This document shows positions 1 to 7,578 of a stretch of 64,000 nucleotides of DNA, one piece after another. The notes beneath the pieces are model-generated. The model ran no database searches. It was not told the DNA's origin and saw only the letters and a list, made by a program, of their open reading frames with translations. Location of the stretch: assembly GCF_000463115.2 (NCBI RefSeq), contig NZ_AWFX01000049.1:1-64000 (forward strand). Reading direction: 5' to 3'. Position numbers and translations under genes: made by a program. The DNA comes from Franconibacter helveticus LMG 23732. Lineage in GTDB: Bacteria > Pseudomonadota > Gammaproteobacteria > Enterobacterales > Enterobacteriaceae. Each line of letters begins with the position of its first letter. Position 1 is the first letter of the stretch.

Positions 1-18
1 GATAGAAACAGAAGCCAC
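1..18 (-). CDS. insA: IS1 InsA, first six codons (truncated by window edge)
   Basis: The minus strand reads GTG GCT TCT GTT TCT ATC (M/V-A-S-V-S-I), the known amino terminus of the IS1 protein InsA. InsA binds the IS1 ends and represses the element; with a -1 frameshift into insB it gives the InsAB' transposase. Nothing more of the gene is in the window, so its integrity cannot be judged. Confidence 0.85.
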
Positions 19-73
19 CGGAGCACCTCAAAAACACCATCATACACTAAATCAGTAAGTTGGCAGCATCACC
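1..73 (-). mobile_element. IS1 element, insA-proximal end (partial)
   Basis: The reverse complement of these 73 bases is the left end of IS1: it begins with the 23-bp terminal inverted repeat (positions 51-73, read GGTGATGCTGCCAACTTACT on the minus strand), continues through the leader and ends in the first codons of insA. The rest of the element lies outside the window. IS1 makes an 8-9 bp target duplication, so bases 74-82 should be one copy; the other copy is not visible. Recognition is from memory of the IS1 sequence and is near exact. Confidence 0.93.
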
Positions 74-115
74 CGCGCGTGACGAAAATAAATTCAGACA
101 AGGCCAGGGAAATAA

Positions 116-138
116 TAACGGCTTACGAGAAGCCGTTA
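116..138. terminator. Perfect hairpin, possible 3' end of hok mRNA
   Basis: A 9-bp perfect stem (TAACGGCTT / AAGCCGTTA) closes a 5-nt loop. On the minus strand it is followed by TTATTT, and it lies about 85 bases past the hok stop codon. A terminator of the hok transcript is a reasonable reading, but the T-run is short. Confidence 0.4.
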
Positions 139-188
139 CTGGAATAATAAAGAAGGCGCCGTTGAGGCATAAACCTGACAGCCTGATT

Positions 189-208
189 CGCGGGGATCAC
201 TCCCCGCG
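189..208. other. 8-bp perfect hairpin just 3' of hok
   Basis: CGCGGGGA TCAC TCCCCGCG forms a perfect 8-bp stem with a 4-nt loop starting 14 bases beyond the hok stop. hok mRNAs are known for stable 3' structures that hold the message inactive until processing; this hairpin fits such a role, but the long-range pairing with the 5' end could not be folded here. Confidence 0.45.
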
Positions 209-221
209 CAGAGACTTACTT

Positions 222-368
222 TCAGGGTTTACAGGCTAATAAAGCCGTAACCTCTTTTTCCCCATTCCGGTAGCGAAGTTCGTAAAGCCGTTCCCGGGTG
301 AGGAGTATTATTGCCAGCAACGTCGCGCAGACGATAGCCAGGCGCCATACAGAAGTGTTGTGCTTCAT
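222..368 (-). CDS. hokB: HokB-like type I toxin, small inner-membrane peptide
   Basis: This 48-residue peptide has the Hok/Gef layout: a short polar N terminus (MKHN), one membrane span at about residues 8-24, and a periplasmic tail with the family signature (LTR...LYELRYR-G--EV-AL-AC). It is closest in memory to E. coli HokB, including MKHN, Tyr29 where most Hoks have Cys, and Cys14 and Cys46. HokB inserts in the inner membrane, forms pores and is linked to Obg-dependent persistence; Cys46 forms a dimer disulfide in E. coli. The start at 368 was chosen because GGAG lies 8 bases upstream and the MKHN start matches the family. An in-frame ATG at 428 would add 20 residues and probably marks the mok-like leader. 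Translation should be blocked by the antisense Sok RNA predicted opposite the leader. Confidence 0.88.
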   Translation of the reverse strand: MKHNTSVWRLAIVCATLLAIILLTRERLYELRYRNGEKEVTALLACKP

Positions 369-380
369 AGCCTTTTCTCC

Positions 381-409
381 TTGCCGTGAGGCGAGTAAGA
401 GGCTAACAT
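381..409 (+). promoter_or_regulatory. Predicted promoter of antisense Sok RNA
   Basis: TTGCCG (381-386) and TAACAT (404-409) are separated by exactly 17 bp on the strand opposite hok, just upstream of the toxin start. This is where sok promoters lie in hok/sok loci. Inferred from position and spacing only. Confidence 0.5.
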
Positions 410-415
410 CATGAC

Positions 416-470
416 TGTTTGGGTTCATGTGTCGGCCTCGGGTTAAGTTATTAACTCGGGGCCTTCATCT
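416..470 (+). ncRNA. sokB: Predicted SokB-type antisense RNA ending in a hairpin
   Basis: Downstream of the predicted promoter, the plus strand runs antisense to the hok leader and ends in an interrupted palindrome at 434-463 (GGCC-TCGGGTTAA / TTAACTCGG-GGCC) followed by TTCATCTTTC, a terminator-like end. In the family, Sok blocks translation of the leader ORF mok, to which hok translation is coupled. Ends are estimates; the call rests on arrangement, not on an alignment. Confidence 0.5.
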
Positions 471-854
471 TTCTGGAGACACATATTGCCTGAAACCAGA
501 AAGCCTCAGGCGCCCGCGCAAATAATAAGTGACCTTTCCCTGTGCCTCTAATTATTTCTAATGAAGTGCGTACTTTTGCCGTTATTATTTTAAAGTGAAC
601 GTTTACCTTTATTTTATTTAGAGCGGCCTCGCATTTTTATTTTCAATTTTCATTCGTTTTCATTTTATTAAAAAACCTGCCTCCTCTTATTACTGCTCCC
701 GTTAATCAACGCCGTTAAGCGCTCAGGACAGTTTTGCGCCGCTTTCTGGCAGGATGTCCTGAATCACTACCCTATTCGTCATTCTGGCCATGCTGAGTTC
801 ACGTAATCTCTGTTCATCGACACAACAACGCCTTACCTGAACCGGAGAAGACCC
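471..854. other. Intergenic region between hok locus and SDR gene, AT-rich
   Basis: No ORF with coding character is visible. The stretch about 540-700 is strongly AT-rich compared with its neighbours and probably holds promoters for the hok transcript (leftward) and for the dehydrogenase gene (rightward), but no convincing -35/-10 pair was singled out. CCGGAGAAGACCC before the ATG at 855 supplies the ribosome-binding site for the next gene. Confidence 0.5.
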
Positions 855-1664
855 ATGAGCAAAGCAGCAGAGCATAAAGGCACCGCGGTGATCACCGGCG
901 CTTCCAGCGGCATCGGCGCGGTTTACGCCGACCGGCTGGCGCGTCGCGGCTACGACCTGATTATTGTCGCCCGCAACCGCGACAAGCTGAACCAGCTCGC
1001 CAGCCATATTTCCGCCGAAACGCAACGCAGCGTGGAAGTGGCGGCGGCTGACCTGAACGACCCGCAGGATTTGCGCGCGCTGGAAGCAAAACTGCGCCAG
1101 GACGCCAGCATCACGCTGCTGGTGAATAACGCTGGCGTCGGCACCCACACCGCGTTGCTGCAAAGCGACGTTGACCAGATGGAGCGCATGATAGATCTCA
1201 ACGTTATCGCGCCGACCCGGCTGACCTACGCCGTCGTACCCGGCATGGTGGCGCGCGGGCGCGGGGCGATTATCAATATCGCCTCTATCGTCAGCATCGC
1301 GCCGGAGATCCTGAACGGCGTCTATGGCGGCTCGAAAGCGTATGTCCAGGCTTTCAGCCAGTCGCTGCACCACGAGCTGCACGGCCAGGGCATTCAGGTA
1401 CAGGCGGTGCTGCCCGGCGCGACCGCCACCGACTTCTGGGCGACCGGCGGGCTGGCGCTTGAGCACCTTGACCCGACTATCGTCATGACCCCGCAGGCGC
1501 TGGTAGACGCCGCGCTGGTGGGCTTCGATCGCGGCGAGCTGATTACGCTCCCTTCCTTGCAGGATGAAGGCGAATGGCTGGCGTTTGAAGCGGCGCGCCA
1601 GGCCATGATGCAACACCTTTCCGTTAATAAACCCGCGCCTCGCTATCAGGCCGCTCACGAATAA
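855..1664 (+). CDS. Short-chain dehydrogenase/reductase (classical SDR)
   Basis: A 269-residue classical SDR predicted to be a cytoplasmic NAD(P)(H)-dependent oxidoreductase. Visible motifs are the cofactor glycine motif TGASSGIG at residues 14-21, NNAG at 91-94, Asn116, and the catalytic Ser144-Tyr157-Lys161 set in the Y-GGS-K context. The basic residues near 40-44 (ARNRDK) suggest NADPH preference. A second SDR follows after 15 bp, so both are probably co-transcribed; an MFS exporter and a GlxA-type regulator come next. The substrate cannot be told from sequence. The start is supported by GGAG eight bases upstream. Confidence 0.85.
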   Translation: MSKAAEHKGTAVITGASSGIGAVYADRLARRGYDLIIVARNRDKLNQLASHISAETQRSVEVAAADLNDPQDLRALEAKLRQDASITLLVNNAGVGTHTALLQSDVDQMERMIDLNVIAPTRLTYAVVPGMVARGRGAIINIASIVSIAPEILNGVYGGSKAYVQAFSQSLHHELHGQGIQVQAVLPGATATDFWATGGLALEHLDPTIVMTPQALVDAALVGFDRGELITLPSLQDEGEWLAFEAARQAMMQHLSVNKPAPRYQAAHE

Positions 1665-1679
1665 CACTGGAGAAAAATC

Positions 1680-2441
1680 ATGAAACTGACCAACAACACT
1701 ATCTTCATCACCGGCGGCACTTCGGGCATTGGCCGCGGGCTGGCGCAAGCGCTGCACAACCTTGGCAACCAGGTGATTATCTCCGGGCGTCGTAGGGCGC
1801 TGCTGGAGGAGGTGAGCGCGGCTAACCCTGGCATGGATTTCGTCGAGCTCGATATTACCGACCCGCAGCAGATCAAACAGGCCGCAGAACGGCTGATCGC
1901 GAAATATCCGCAGCTTAACGTCGTCATTAACAATGCGGGCATCATGCCGTTTGATGATGCCGCAGGCGAGCTGGACGACGAGCAGGCGGTGACGCTGGTC
2001 ACCACCAACCTGCTGGGGCCGGTGCGCGTCAGCGCCGCCTTTATCGATCATCTGAAAAAACAGCCTCAGGCATGGCTTATCAACAACAGTTCGGTGCTGG
2101 CTTTCCTGCCGCTCGCCGCCACCGCGCTTTACTCCGCCACCAAAGCGGCTATCCACTCTTATACGCTCTCGCAGCGCTTCCTGCTGCGCGACACCGGCGT
2201 GAAAGTGGTGGAGATTGCGCCGCCGTGGGTGGACACCGACCTTATCTACAAAAGCGGCGACGAGCGCGCCATGCCGCTGGATGACTTTATCCGCGAGACG
2301 CTTGAGAAGCTGGCGGCGGGCGAAGAGGAAGCGATTGTCGAGCGTGTGCTGCCGGTACGCGACAACCCGGGCCGCCATGAACATGCGCTGGTGAACCAGT
2401 TCAACCAGGCGATGGTGGAAAACCCCATTCCGGTTCATTAA
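1680..2441 (+). CDS. Short-chain dehydrogenase, DltE-like
   Basis: A 253-residue SDR with TGGTSGIG at 11-18, NNAG at 84-87, Ser137/138, and the YSATK active site with Tyr151 and Lys155. The overall pattern (ITGGTSGIG-GLA, NNAGIM, PPWVDTDL) resembles the DltE-like SDR group named after a Bacillus protein; the name does not show a role in D-alanylation here. It follows the first SDR by 15 bp with GGAGAAAAATC as ribosome-binding site, and an intrinsic terminator stands just after its stop codon. Substrate unknown. Confidence 0.85.
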   Translation: MKLTNNTIFITGGTSGIGRGLAQALHNLGNQVIISGRRRALLEEVSAANPGMDFVELDITDPQQIKQAAERLIAKYPQLNVVINNAGIMPFDDAAGELDDEQAVTLVTTNLLGPVRVSAAFIDHLKKQPQAWLINNSSVLAFLPLAATALYSATKAAIHSYTLSQRFLLRDTGVKVVEIAPPWVDTDLIYKSGDERAMPLDDFIRETLEKLAAGEEEAIVERVLPVRDNPGRHEHALVNQFNQAMVENPIPVH

Positions 2442-2449
2442 CCCTTATG

Positions 2450-2472
2450 CCGGGCCGCGCGCCCGGTTTTTT
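2450..2472 (+). terminator. Intrinsic terminator after the SDR pair
   Basis: CCGGGC CGCGC GCCCGG forms a 6-bp GC stem with a 5-nt loop followed by TTTTTT. It separates the two SDR genes from the MFS gene that starts 18 bases later, although readthrough is possible. Confidence 0.8.
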
Positions 2473-2489
2473 CGCAGGCGGAGACACCC

Positions 2490-3704
2490 ATGAACGCTTC
2501 TCTTTCGTTGTCCGGGCGCCGGGCGCTGCGGGCGTTAAGCTTTGCCTATTTCGTACAGGCCACCGGCTCGCTGGCGGTCTCCGGCAGCCTGGTGCCGATT
2601 GCCCGCGAGTGGGCCATCAGCGAATCGCAAAGCGCCTGGCTGCTGGCGTTGTTCGGTATGACTTTCGCCATTGCCGCGCCGCTCTCGCAGGTGCTGTTCG
2701 GCCATCTGCCGCGCCGCAAGCTGGTGTTGCGGGGCGTGGCTATCTTCGGCGGCGGCGCGTTTCTCTTTTCGCTGGCGCCAGACTACGGCGTGCTTGCCGC
2801 CTCGCGCATCGTCATGGGGATCGGCGCTTCGCTGATGGGGCCGGTGCTGGTGGGGCTTGGCGCCGAGCTGGTAGAGGAAAAAGAGCGCGGCAGCGCCATT
2901 GCGAAAGTGCTGTTCGGGCTGTCGCTTGCCAGTATGGTCGGGATCCCGCTCGCCGCCTGGGTCGCCAGCACCTGGGGGCCGAGAGCGCTGTTTGGCGCGG
3001 TCGGCGCGGTCAGCCTGCTGGTGGCGCTGAATATCCGCCTGACGGTACCGGAAACCGGCGCGGGCGCACGCATTCGCCTTGCGACCGTAGGCGAAGTGCT
3101 GACCAACACGAAGCTGCTGAGCGCTTTCCTGGTGGTCTTTTTTATCGCCGCTGGCGTCTTCGCCACCTATGCGTTTATCGCCCCGGTAGTGCGCGACAGC
3201 TTCCACGGCACGGCGCAGGATGTTTCACTCGCGCTGGCGGTGCTGGGCGTGGCGGGCATTCTCGGCAACCTGGTGGTTGCCCGCGCGGCGCGGCATTTCA
3301 GCGCGCAAACATTGCTGGTGGCGGGCATTGGGTTGCTGATGGTCGACATGCTGCTGATGCTGGCTGCACCGCCGCATCTTGCGCTGCTTTTCGCTGCGCT
3401 TAGCCTCTGGGCTTTTGCCACCGATCTGCTCTGGCCGACCCAGCAGCGGCGGGTGGTGGAGGTGGCCGGGCCGTGGCGGGGCATCGCGCTTGCGCTCACC
3501 AGCGCCTTTATGTTTTGCGGCATTGGCTTCGGCTCGGCGGTGGCGGCGTGGGTTTACCCGCGCTTCGGCTACGGCGGCCTGCTGGGGCTTTCGGTAGTGC
3601 TGCTGGCGCTGGCGCTGGCAAGCCTGGCGGTTTCCGAGCGGGCGCGGCGGCATGAGAAGGAAAATTGCGCCGCCCCCTGTTCCGCGACGCGCCTTTTATC
3701 GTAA
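2490..3704 (+). CDS. MFS transporter, drug/sugar efflux type
   Basis: A 404-residue integral membrane protein with about 12 hydrophobic segments. It has the general look of AraJ/NepI-type 12-TM exporters of the major facilitator superfamily: a PIAREW... external loop after TM1, a short charged loop between TM2 and TM3 (GHLPRRKLVLRG), and a central cytoplasmic break near residue 190 (TVPETGAGARI). Predicted function is proton-driven efflux of a small molecule across the inner membrane. It starts behind GGAGACACCC and lies 32 bp ahead of the regulator gene on the same strand. The C-terminal 20 residues are poorly conserved-looking and Arg/Cys-rich. Confidence 0.82.
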   Translation: MNASLSLSGRRALRALSFAYFVQATGSLAVSGSLVPIAREWAISESQSAWLLALFGMTFAIAAPLSQVLFGHLPRRKLVLRGVAIFGGGAFLFSLAPDYGVLAASRIVMGIGASLMGPVLVGLGAELVEEKERGSAIAKVLFGLSLASMVGIPLAAWVASTWGPRALFGAVGAVSLLVALNIRLTVPETGAGARIRLATVGEVLTNTKLLSAFLVVFFIAAGVFATYAFIAPVVRDSFHGTAQDVSLALAVLGVAGILGNLVVARAARHFSAQTLLVAGIGLLMVDMLLMLAAPPHLALLFAALSLWAFATDLLWPTQQRRVVEVAGPWRGIALALTSAFMFCGIGFGSAVAAWVYPRFGYGGLLGLSVVLLALALASLAVSERARRHEKENCAAPCSATRLLS

Positions 3705-3736
3705 AACAATATCTCTTCTTTGCCCCGGAGGCTTGC

Positions 3737-4690
3737 ATGCACAAGATTGGCTTTTTACTGGCGGACGGTTTTCAACTACTGGCGCTCTCCACTCCCTCGG
3801 TGTTTGAGTTTGCCAATCTGGTGATCGGCGAGCCGTTTTACGAACTGGAAACCTGGTCGGAGCAGGGCGGGGCGGTGCGCTCGTCGGCGGGCGTTACGGT
3901 CAGCAGCCAGCCGCTCAGCGCGCTTTCCCGCGCCGACACCTGGCTTGTGGGCGGCGTTATTAATCCCCTGGACGCGCCGCCCACCGCGGCGGTGGTCGAT
4001 TTCCTGCGCGCGGCGAGCAACCACTCCCGCCGCATCGCAGGCATCTGCACCGGGGCGTTTGTGCTGGGCGAAGCGGGGCTGCTGGACGGCAAGCGCGTCA
4101 CCACCCACTGGGCGCATGCTGAAGCGTTAAAAGCGAAGGTGCCGACGGCGCTGCTGGAGCCGGATCGCATTTTCATCACCGACGGCGCGGTCTGGACCTC
4201 GGCGGGCATGACGGCCGGGCTGGATATGGCGCTTGGCATCGTGGAAAAAGATCTGGGGGCGGAGGCGGCTCGCGGGGTGGCGCACCGGCTGGTGATGCAC
4301 CACCGCCGCTCGGGCGGGCAGACGCAGCACTCTGAAATGCTCTCGCTTTCGCCGCGCTCCGACCGCATCCAGAGCGCGCTGGAGTATGCGCGTAAAAACT
4401 TAAGCCGCGCCCTGACGGTGGACGACCTCGCCAGCGCCGTGCATTTAAGCCCGCGCCAGTTTAGCCGCCTGTTTCGCGAAGAGACGGGCAAATCGCCTGC
4501 GAAGGCCATTGAAGGCTTACGGCTTGAGGCGGCGCGCCTGATGATTGAGCAAGGCCGTCTTTCCATGGACGCCATTGCCCGCGAAGCGGGCTTTCGCGAC
4601 CGTCGCCACATGCGCGAAGTGTTCGTGCGCGGCTTCGGCGTGCCGCCACAGGCGCTGCGTCAGGGGCGCTCCTCTTCCCGCGCGGCGTGA
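3737..4690 (+). CDS. GlxA-family AraC-type transcriptional regulator with DJ-1/PfpI domain
   Basis: A 317-residue regulator. Residues 1-170 are a DJ-1/PfpI (class I glutamine amidotransferase-like) domain with a nucleophile-elbow cysteine at 104 (GICTGAF). Residues about 215-312 form an AraC/XylS double helix-turn-helix (DDLASAVHLSPRQFSRLFR and IAREAGFRDRRHMREVFVR). Such proteins (FtrA, CdhR, GlxA) sense small metabolites and usually activate adjacent genes, so the SDR/MFS cluster is the likely target. The start at 3737 has GGAG 8 bases upstream; a longer in-frame ORF from 3665 lacks such a site. The last 31 bases overlap the convergent cioB gene. Confidence 0.85.
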   Translation: MHKIGFLLADGFQLLALSTPSVFEFANLVIGEPFYELETWSEQGGAVRSSAGVTVSSQPLSALSRADTWLVGGVINPLDAPPTAAVVDFLRAASNHSRRIAGICTGAFVLGEAGLLDGKRVTTHWAHAEALKAKVPTALLEPDRIFITDGAVWTSAGMTAGLDMALGIVEKDLGAEAARGVAHRLVMHHRRSGGQTQHSEMLSLSPRSDRIQSALEYARKNLSRALTVDDLASAVHLSPRQFSRLFREETGKSPAKAIEGLRLEAARLMIEQGRLSMDAIAREAGFRDRRHMREVFVRGFGVPPQALRQGRSSSRAA

Positions 4691-5667
4691 ACCTTGCCGC
4701 GAAAAATCCAGAAACCCCAGCTGTTATAGATAAGCGTGACGGGCACAAATGCGCCGAAGGCGATAAGCATCAGCTTTTGCGTCGCGGGCGGCGCAGCGGC
4801 CTGGGTCAGCAGCAGATCCGGCGGCAACAGATAAGGAAAAACCGCCAGCAGCATGCCGCCGAAAGCCGCGATGAACAGTGTCAGCGTCATCGCCAGCGGC
4901 AGAAATTCACGCCTGCTTCTGAGCGCGGCGCCAAGCCCGGCCAGCGCCAGCAGGGCGACAAGCGCGAGCGGCCCGCTGTAATGCCACGCCAAAAGATGCA
5001 GCCGGTAGCTTTCATGAAGCTGCATCGTCCAGATAACCAGCCCTGCCAGCAGCGCGGCGGTCAGCGGCGCAAGCCGCATCGCCTGGCGGCGGCTCCACGC
5101 GGCAAGCTCGCCTTCGCAGCGCCAGATAAGCCAGCAGGCGCCCATCAGCGCGTAGCCTGCGCTTAACGACGCCGCGCAGTAGAGCGAAAAGGGCGACAGC
5201 CAGGCCATGGCGGATCCGGTAAAATGCTGGCCGTTATGGTCGATCCCTTCGATCCACGCCCCCATCGTCGCCCCCTGGCTCAGGGAGGCTAACCAGGAGC
5301 CAGCAATAAACAGCGCGTCGAAAAGCGCCGGGCGCTGGTGGCGAAATTCAATAGCCATGCCGCGCACAACCAGCGCCAGCAGCATGATCCAGACCGGCAA
5401 ATAAAGGGCGCTGTAGAGAATGCTAAACGCGACGGGAAACAGCGCCAGCAGCGCGCCCGCAGTCAGCACAAGCCAGGTTTCGTTGCCGTCCCACACCGGC
5501 AAAATGGTGAGGTTCATCTGCTGGCGCGCCCCGGATGGCTGAAACGGCGCCAGCAGCCCGACGCCGAGGTCGGTACCGTCAAGCAGGACGTAAATCAGCA
5601 CGCCGCATGCCAGCGCCATGGCGCTAAGCAGCGTTAACGACGGCAGAGAGAGGGCAGCCTCAAGCAT
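4660..5667 (-). CDS. cioB: Cytochrome bd-type quinol oxidase subunit II (CioB, cyanide-insensitive type)
   Basis: A 335-residue multi-span membrane protein of the CydB/AppB/CioB family, partner of the heme-bearing subunit I encoded just upstream. Family motifs include LDGTDLGVGLL near residue 30, which carries the conserved Asp, and VWDGNETWLV near residues 58-67. Cytochrome bd oxidases reduce O2 to water with quinol electrons without pumping protons. The start overlaps the end of cioA by 8 bp, indicating translational coupling. No separate CydX-like micropeptide is seen after it; the gene instead runs 31 bp into the convergent regulator gene. Confidence 0.93.
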   Translation of the reverse strand: MLEAALSLPSLTLLSAMALACGVLIYVLLDGTDLGVGLLAPFQPSGARQQMNLTILPVWDGNETWLVLTAGALLALFPVAFSILYSALYLPVWIMLLALVVRGMAIEFRHQRPALFDALFIAGSWLASLSQGATMGAWIEGIDHNGQHFTGSAMAWLSPFSLYCAASLSAGYALMGACWLIWRCEGELAAWSRRQAMRLAPLTAALLAGLVIWTMQLHESYRLHLLAWHYSGPLALVALLALAGLGAALRSRREFLPLAMTLTLFIAAFGGMLLAVFPYLLPPDLLLTQAAAPPATQKLMLIAFGAFVPVTLIYNSWGFWIFRGKVHAAREEERP

Positions 5668-7072
5668 CGTATCGTCCCCTTATGCTCTGCGGCAGAATGC
5701 CGCGCCCGGTCTGTTCCGCAACTTCGGCATTGGCCTCTTTTTCATCGTCGTGCGGCGCTTTGCCAAGCAGACGCAGCAAAAAGAAAAGGCCGATAGCGAA
5801 AGTGGCCAGGTAAACCAGCACGATGGCGATAAACGACGTCAGCACCAGCGAAGGGGCGACGGGCGAGGCGCTGTGGGCGGTGCGCAGCACGCCGTAAATG
5901 GTCCAGGGCTGGCGCCCGGTTTCCGTTACAAGCCATCCCGCCAGCATGGCGATAAAGCCTGCCGGGGCCATCGCCACCATGCCGCGTTGCAGCCAGCGCG
6001 AGGTCCAGAGCCTGCCGCGCAGTCGGGCAACCAGCCCGGCGAAGCCAAAGAAAATCATTAACAAGCCCAGCCCGACCATGGCGCGAAAAGAAAAAAAGAC
6101 GCCTGGCACCCAGGGGCGTTCGTCCGCCGGGTACTGGTTCAGGCTGTGGATAGTGCCTGAGAGGTTATGGCGCAGATAAAGCGAGCCGATATTCGGAATC
6201 GCCAGCTCGAAATGGTTGCGCTGCGCTTGCATATCCGGAATGGCGAAAAGGCGCAGCGGCTCGCCTTCGCCTGGCGGCGGCGGGTTCCAGCTTCCTTCCA
6301 TCGCCGCGAGCTTCACCGGCTGGTGGTCACGGGTGTTCTCGCCGTGCAGGTCGCCCACCACGGCCTGTAAAGGCGCAGCAAAAAGCAGTAACCACAGCCC
6401 CCAGGAGAACATCAGCCGCGCGCCGCGGTTATCCGGGCGCTTTAGCAAATGCCAGGCGCCCGTGGCGGCGATCAGGCAGGCGGCGGCGAGCATCGCCGCT
6501 ATTGTCATATGGACAAAACGGTACGGAAACGAAGGGTTGAAAATAACGGCCCACCAGTCGACCGGCTGAAAGCGGCCGTCCGCCCCGGTAATAAAGCCCG
6601 CAGGCGTTTGCATCCAAGAGTTGGCGGAGAGGATCCAGAACGCGCTGAAAACCGAGCCTGCCGCCACCACGCAAGTGGCGAAGAAATGCACCCAGGGGCG
6701 CACCTTGCCCATGCCGAACAGCACCACGCCCATAAATCCCGCTTCGAGGAAAAAGGCGATGAGCACTTCCATATACATCATCGGCCCCATTACCGCGCCG
6801 GCCCGGCTGGCGAGCGCGCCCCAGTTGGTGCCGAACTGGAACTCCATCAGCACGCCGGTCACCACGCCCACCGCCACGTTAAGCGCGAATACCCGACTCC
6901 AGTACTTATACAGGTTGAGGTAGACCTGCTGCTTGCGCCACAGCCACAGCCCTTCCAGCAGCATCAGCCACTGCGCAAGGCCGATGGTGAAGGCCGCCAG
7001 CACAATATGAAAGCCGATGGTAAACGCGAACTGGCCGCGCGCCAGCAATAAAGCCGTCTCCTGGCTTAGCAT
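5660..7072 (-). CDS. cioA: Cytochrome bd-type quinol oxidase subunit I (CioA, cyanide-insensitive type)
   Basis: A 470-residue CydA-family protein. Visible are His22 (GFH, the high-spin heme ligand region), Glu102 and Glu110 in the proton-path helix, His188 (RFVHMT, a heme b558 ligand), the quinol-loop motif QPVKLAAMEG at about 252-261 and the GRQPW motif. E. coli CydA is about 522 residues; this one lacks the C-terminal insertion of the Q loop, the feature separating short-Q-loop CIO oxidases (often less cyanide-sensitive) from E. coli CydA. GGAGG lies just before its ATG. It follows the DUF1641 gene by 17 bp and overlaps cioB by 8 bp, so formate dehydrogenase, DUF1641, cioA and cioB form one transcription unit. 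Confidence 0.94.
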   Translation of the reverse strand: MLSQETALLLARGQFAFTIGFHIVLAAFTIGLAQWLMLLEGLWLWRKQQVYLNLYKYWSRVFALNVAVGVVTGVLMEFQFGTNWGALASRAGAVMGPMMYMEVLIAFFLEAGFMGVVLFGMGKVRPWVHFFATCVVAAGSVFSAFWILSANSWMQTPAGFITGADGRFQPVDWWAVIFNPSFPYRFVHMTIAAMLAAACLIAATGAWHLLKRPDNRGARLMFSWGLWLLLFAAPLQAVVGDLHGENTRDHQPVKLAAMEGSWNPPPPGEGEPLRLFAIPDMQAQRNHFELAIPNIGSLYLRHNLSGTIHSLNQYPADERPWVPGVFFSFRAMVGLGLLMIFFGFAGLVARLRGRLWTSRWLQRGMVAMAPAGFIAMLAGWLVTETGRQPWTIYGVLRTAHSASPVAPSLVLTSFIAIVLVYLATFAIGLFFLLRLLGKAPHDDEKEANAEVAEQTGRGILPQSIRGRYDA

Positions 7073-7089
7073 GCTTCCTCCGCTGAAAC

Positions 7090-7578
7090 TCAGGCGTCGC
7101 TCGGTTTACCGCTGAACGACGAAATAGGTTTATCCACTTCTTCCTCCATGCGGCGGGAGAAGGCCTTCAGGCCGTTCAGCAGCGGCGTAAGCGAATGCCA
7201 GAGCTCATCGTCATGCAGCATTTTCCACGCGCCGCGCGCCCCCGGGGCGCTGTTGCTGGCGCTTTCGGGCTGCTCTTCTTCGCGGCTCAGTTCGGCCATA
7301 AAATCGCGCAGGCCGAAGGCGAGCTTGTACATACGCTTGGGCGGGATAGTGGAGAGCGCCAGCAGCAGCACGGAGATGTTCTGGATGGTGTTGAGCGACC
7401 CTTTGCGGCTCAGGCCGTTGACGATCACCTGCATCCACTCGTTGTTGGACGCCACTAAATCGTTGGCGAGCCGCAGCACGCCATGCTCATGCAGCGTCTG
7501 TAACAGGCGCTGAAGTTCTTCTTCGGCGGTGGGGCCGATTTTCGGCGGCTCCACCTGATACTCAATCGCTTTAGCCAT
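7090..7578 (-). CDS. DUF1641 family protein, formate dehydrogenase partner (YrhD/YjgD-like)
   Basis: A 162-residue soluble protein of the DUF1641 family. The recognisable part is the helical core at about residues 20-100 (LLQTLHEHGVLRLANDLVASNNEWMQVIVNGLS). Family members sit next to YrhE-type formate dehydrogenases in Bacillus and many other bacteria; the biochemical role is not established, though an accessory or electron-transfer adaptor role has been assumed. Its ATG overlaps the formate dehydrogenase stop in a TAATG junction, which ties their translation together, and cioA starts 17 bp later. No Cys-rich cluster motif is present, so it is unlikely to carry an iron-sulfur centre. Confidence 0.85.
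   Translation of the reverse strand: MAKAIEYQVEPPKIGPTAEEELQRLLQTLHEHGVLRLANDLVASNNEWMQVIVNGLSRKGSLNTIQNISVLLLALSTIPPKRMYKLAFGLRDFMAELSREEEQPESASNSAPGARGAWKMLHDDELWHSLTPLLNGLKAFSRRMEEEVDKPISSFSGKPSDA

Noticed and set aside
723..2438. 571-codon minus-strand open frame opposite the two SDR genes
   Set aside because: It is the antisense shadow of two GC-rich SDR genes whose motifs (TGASSGIG, NNAG, YxxxK) are on the plus strand; its composition is Arg/His/Gln-rich with no family signature.
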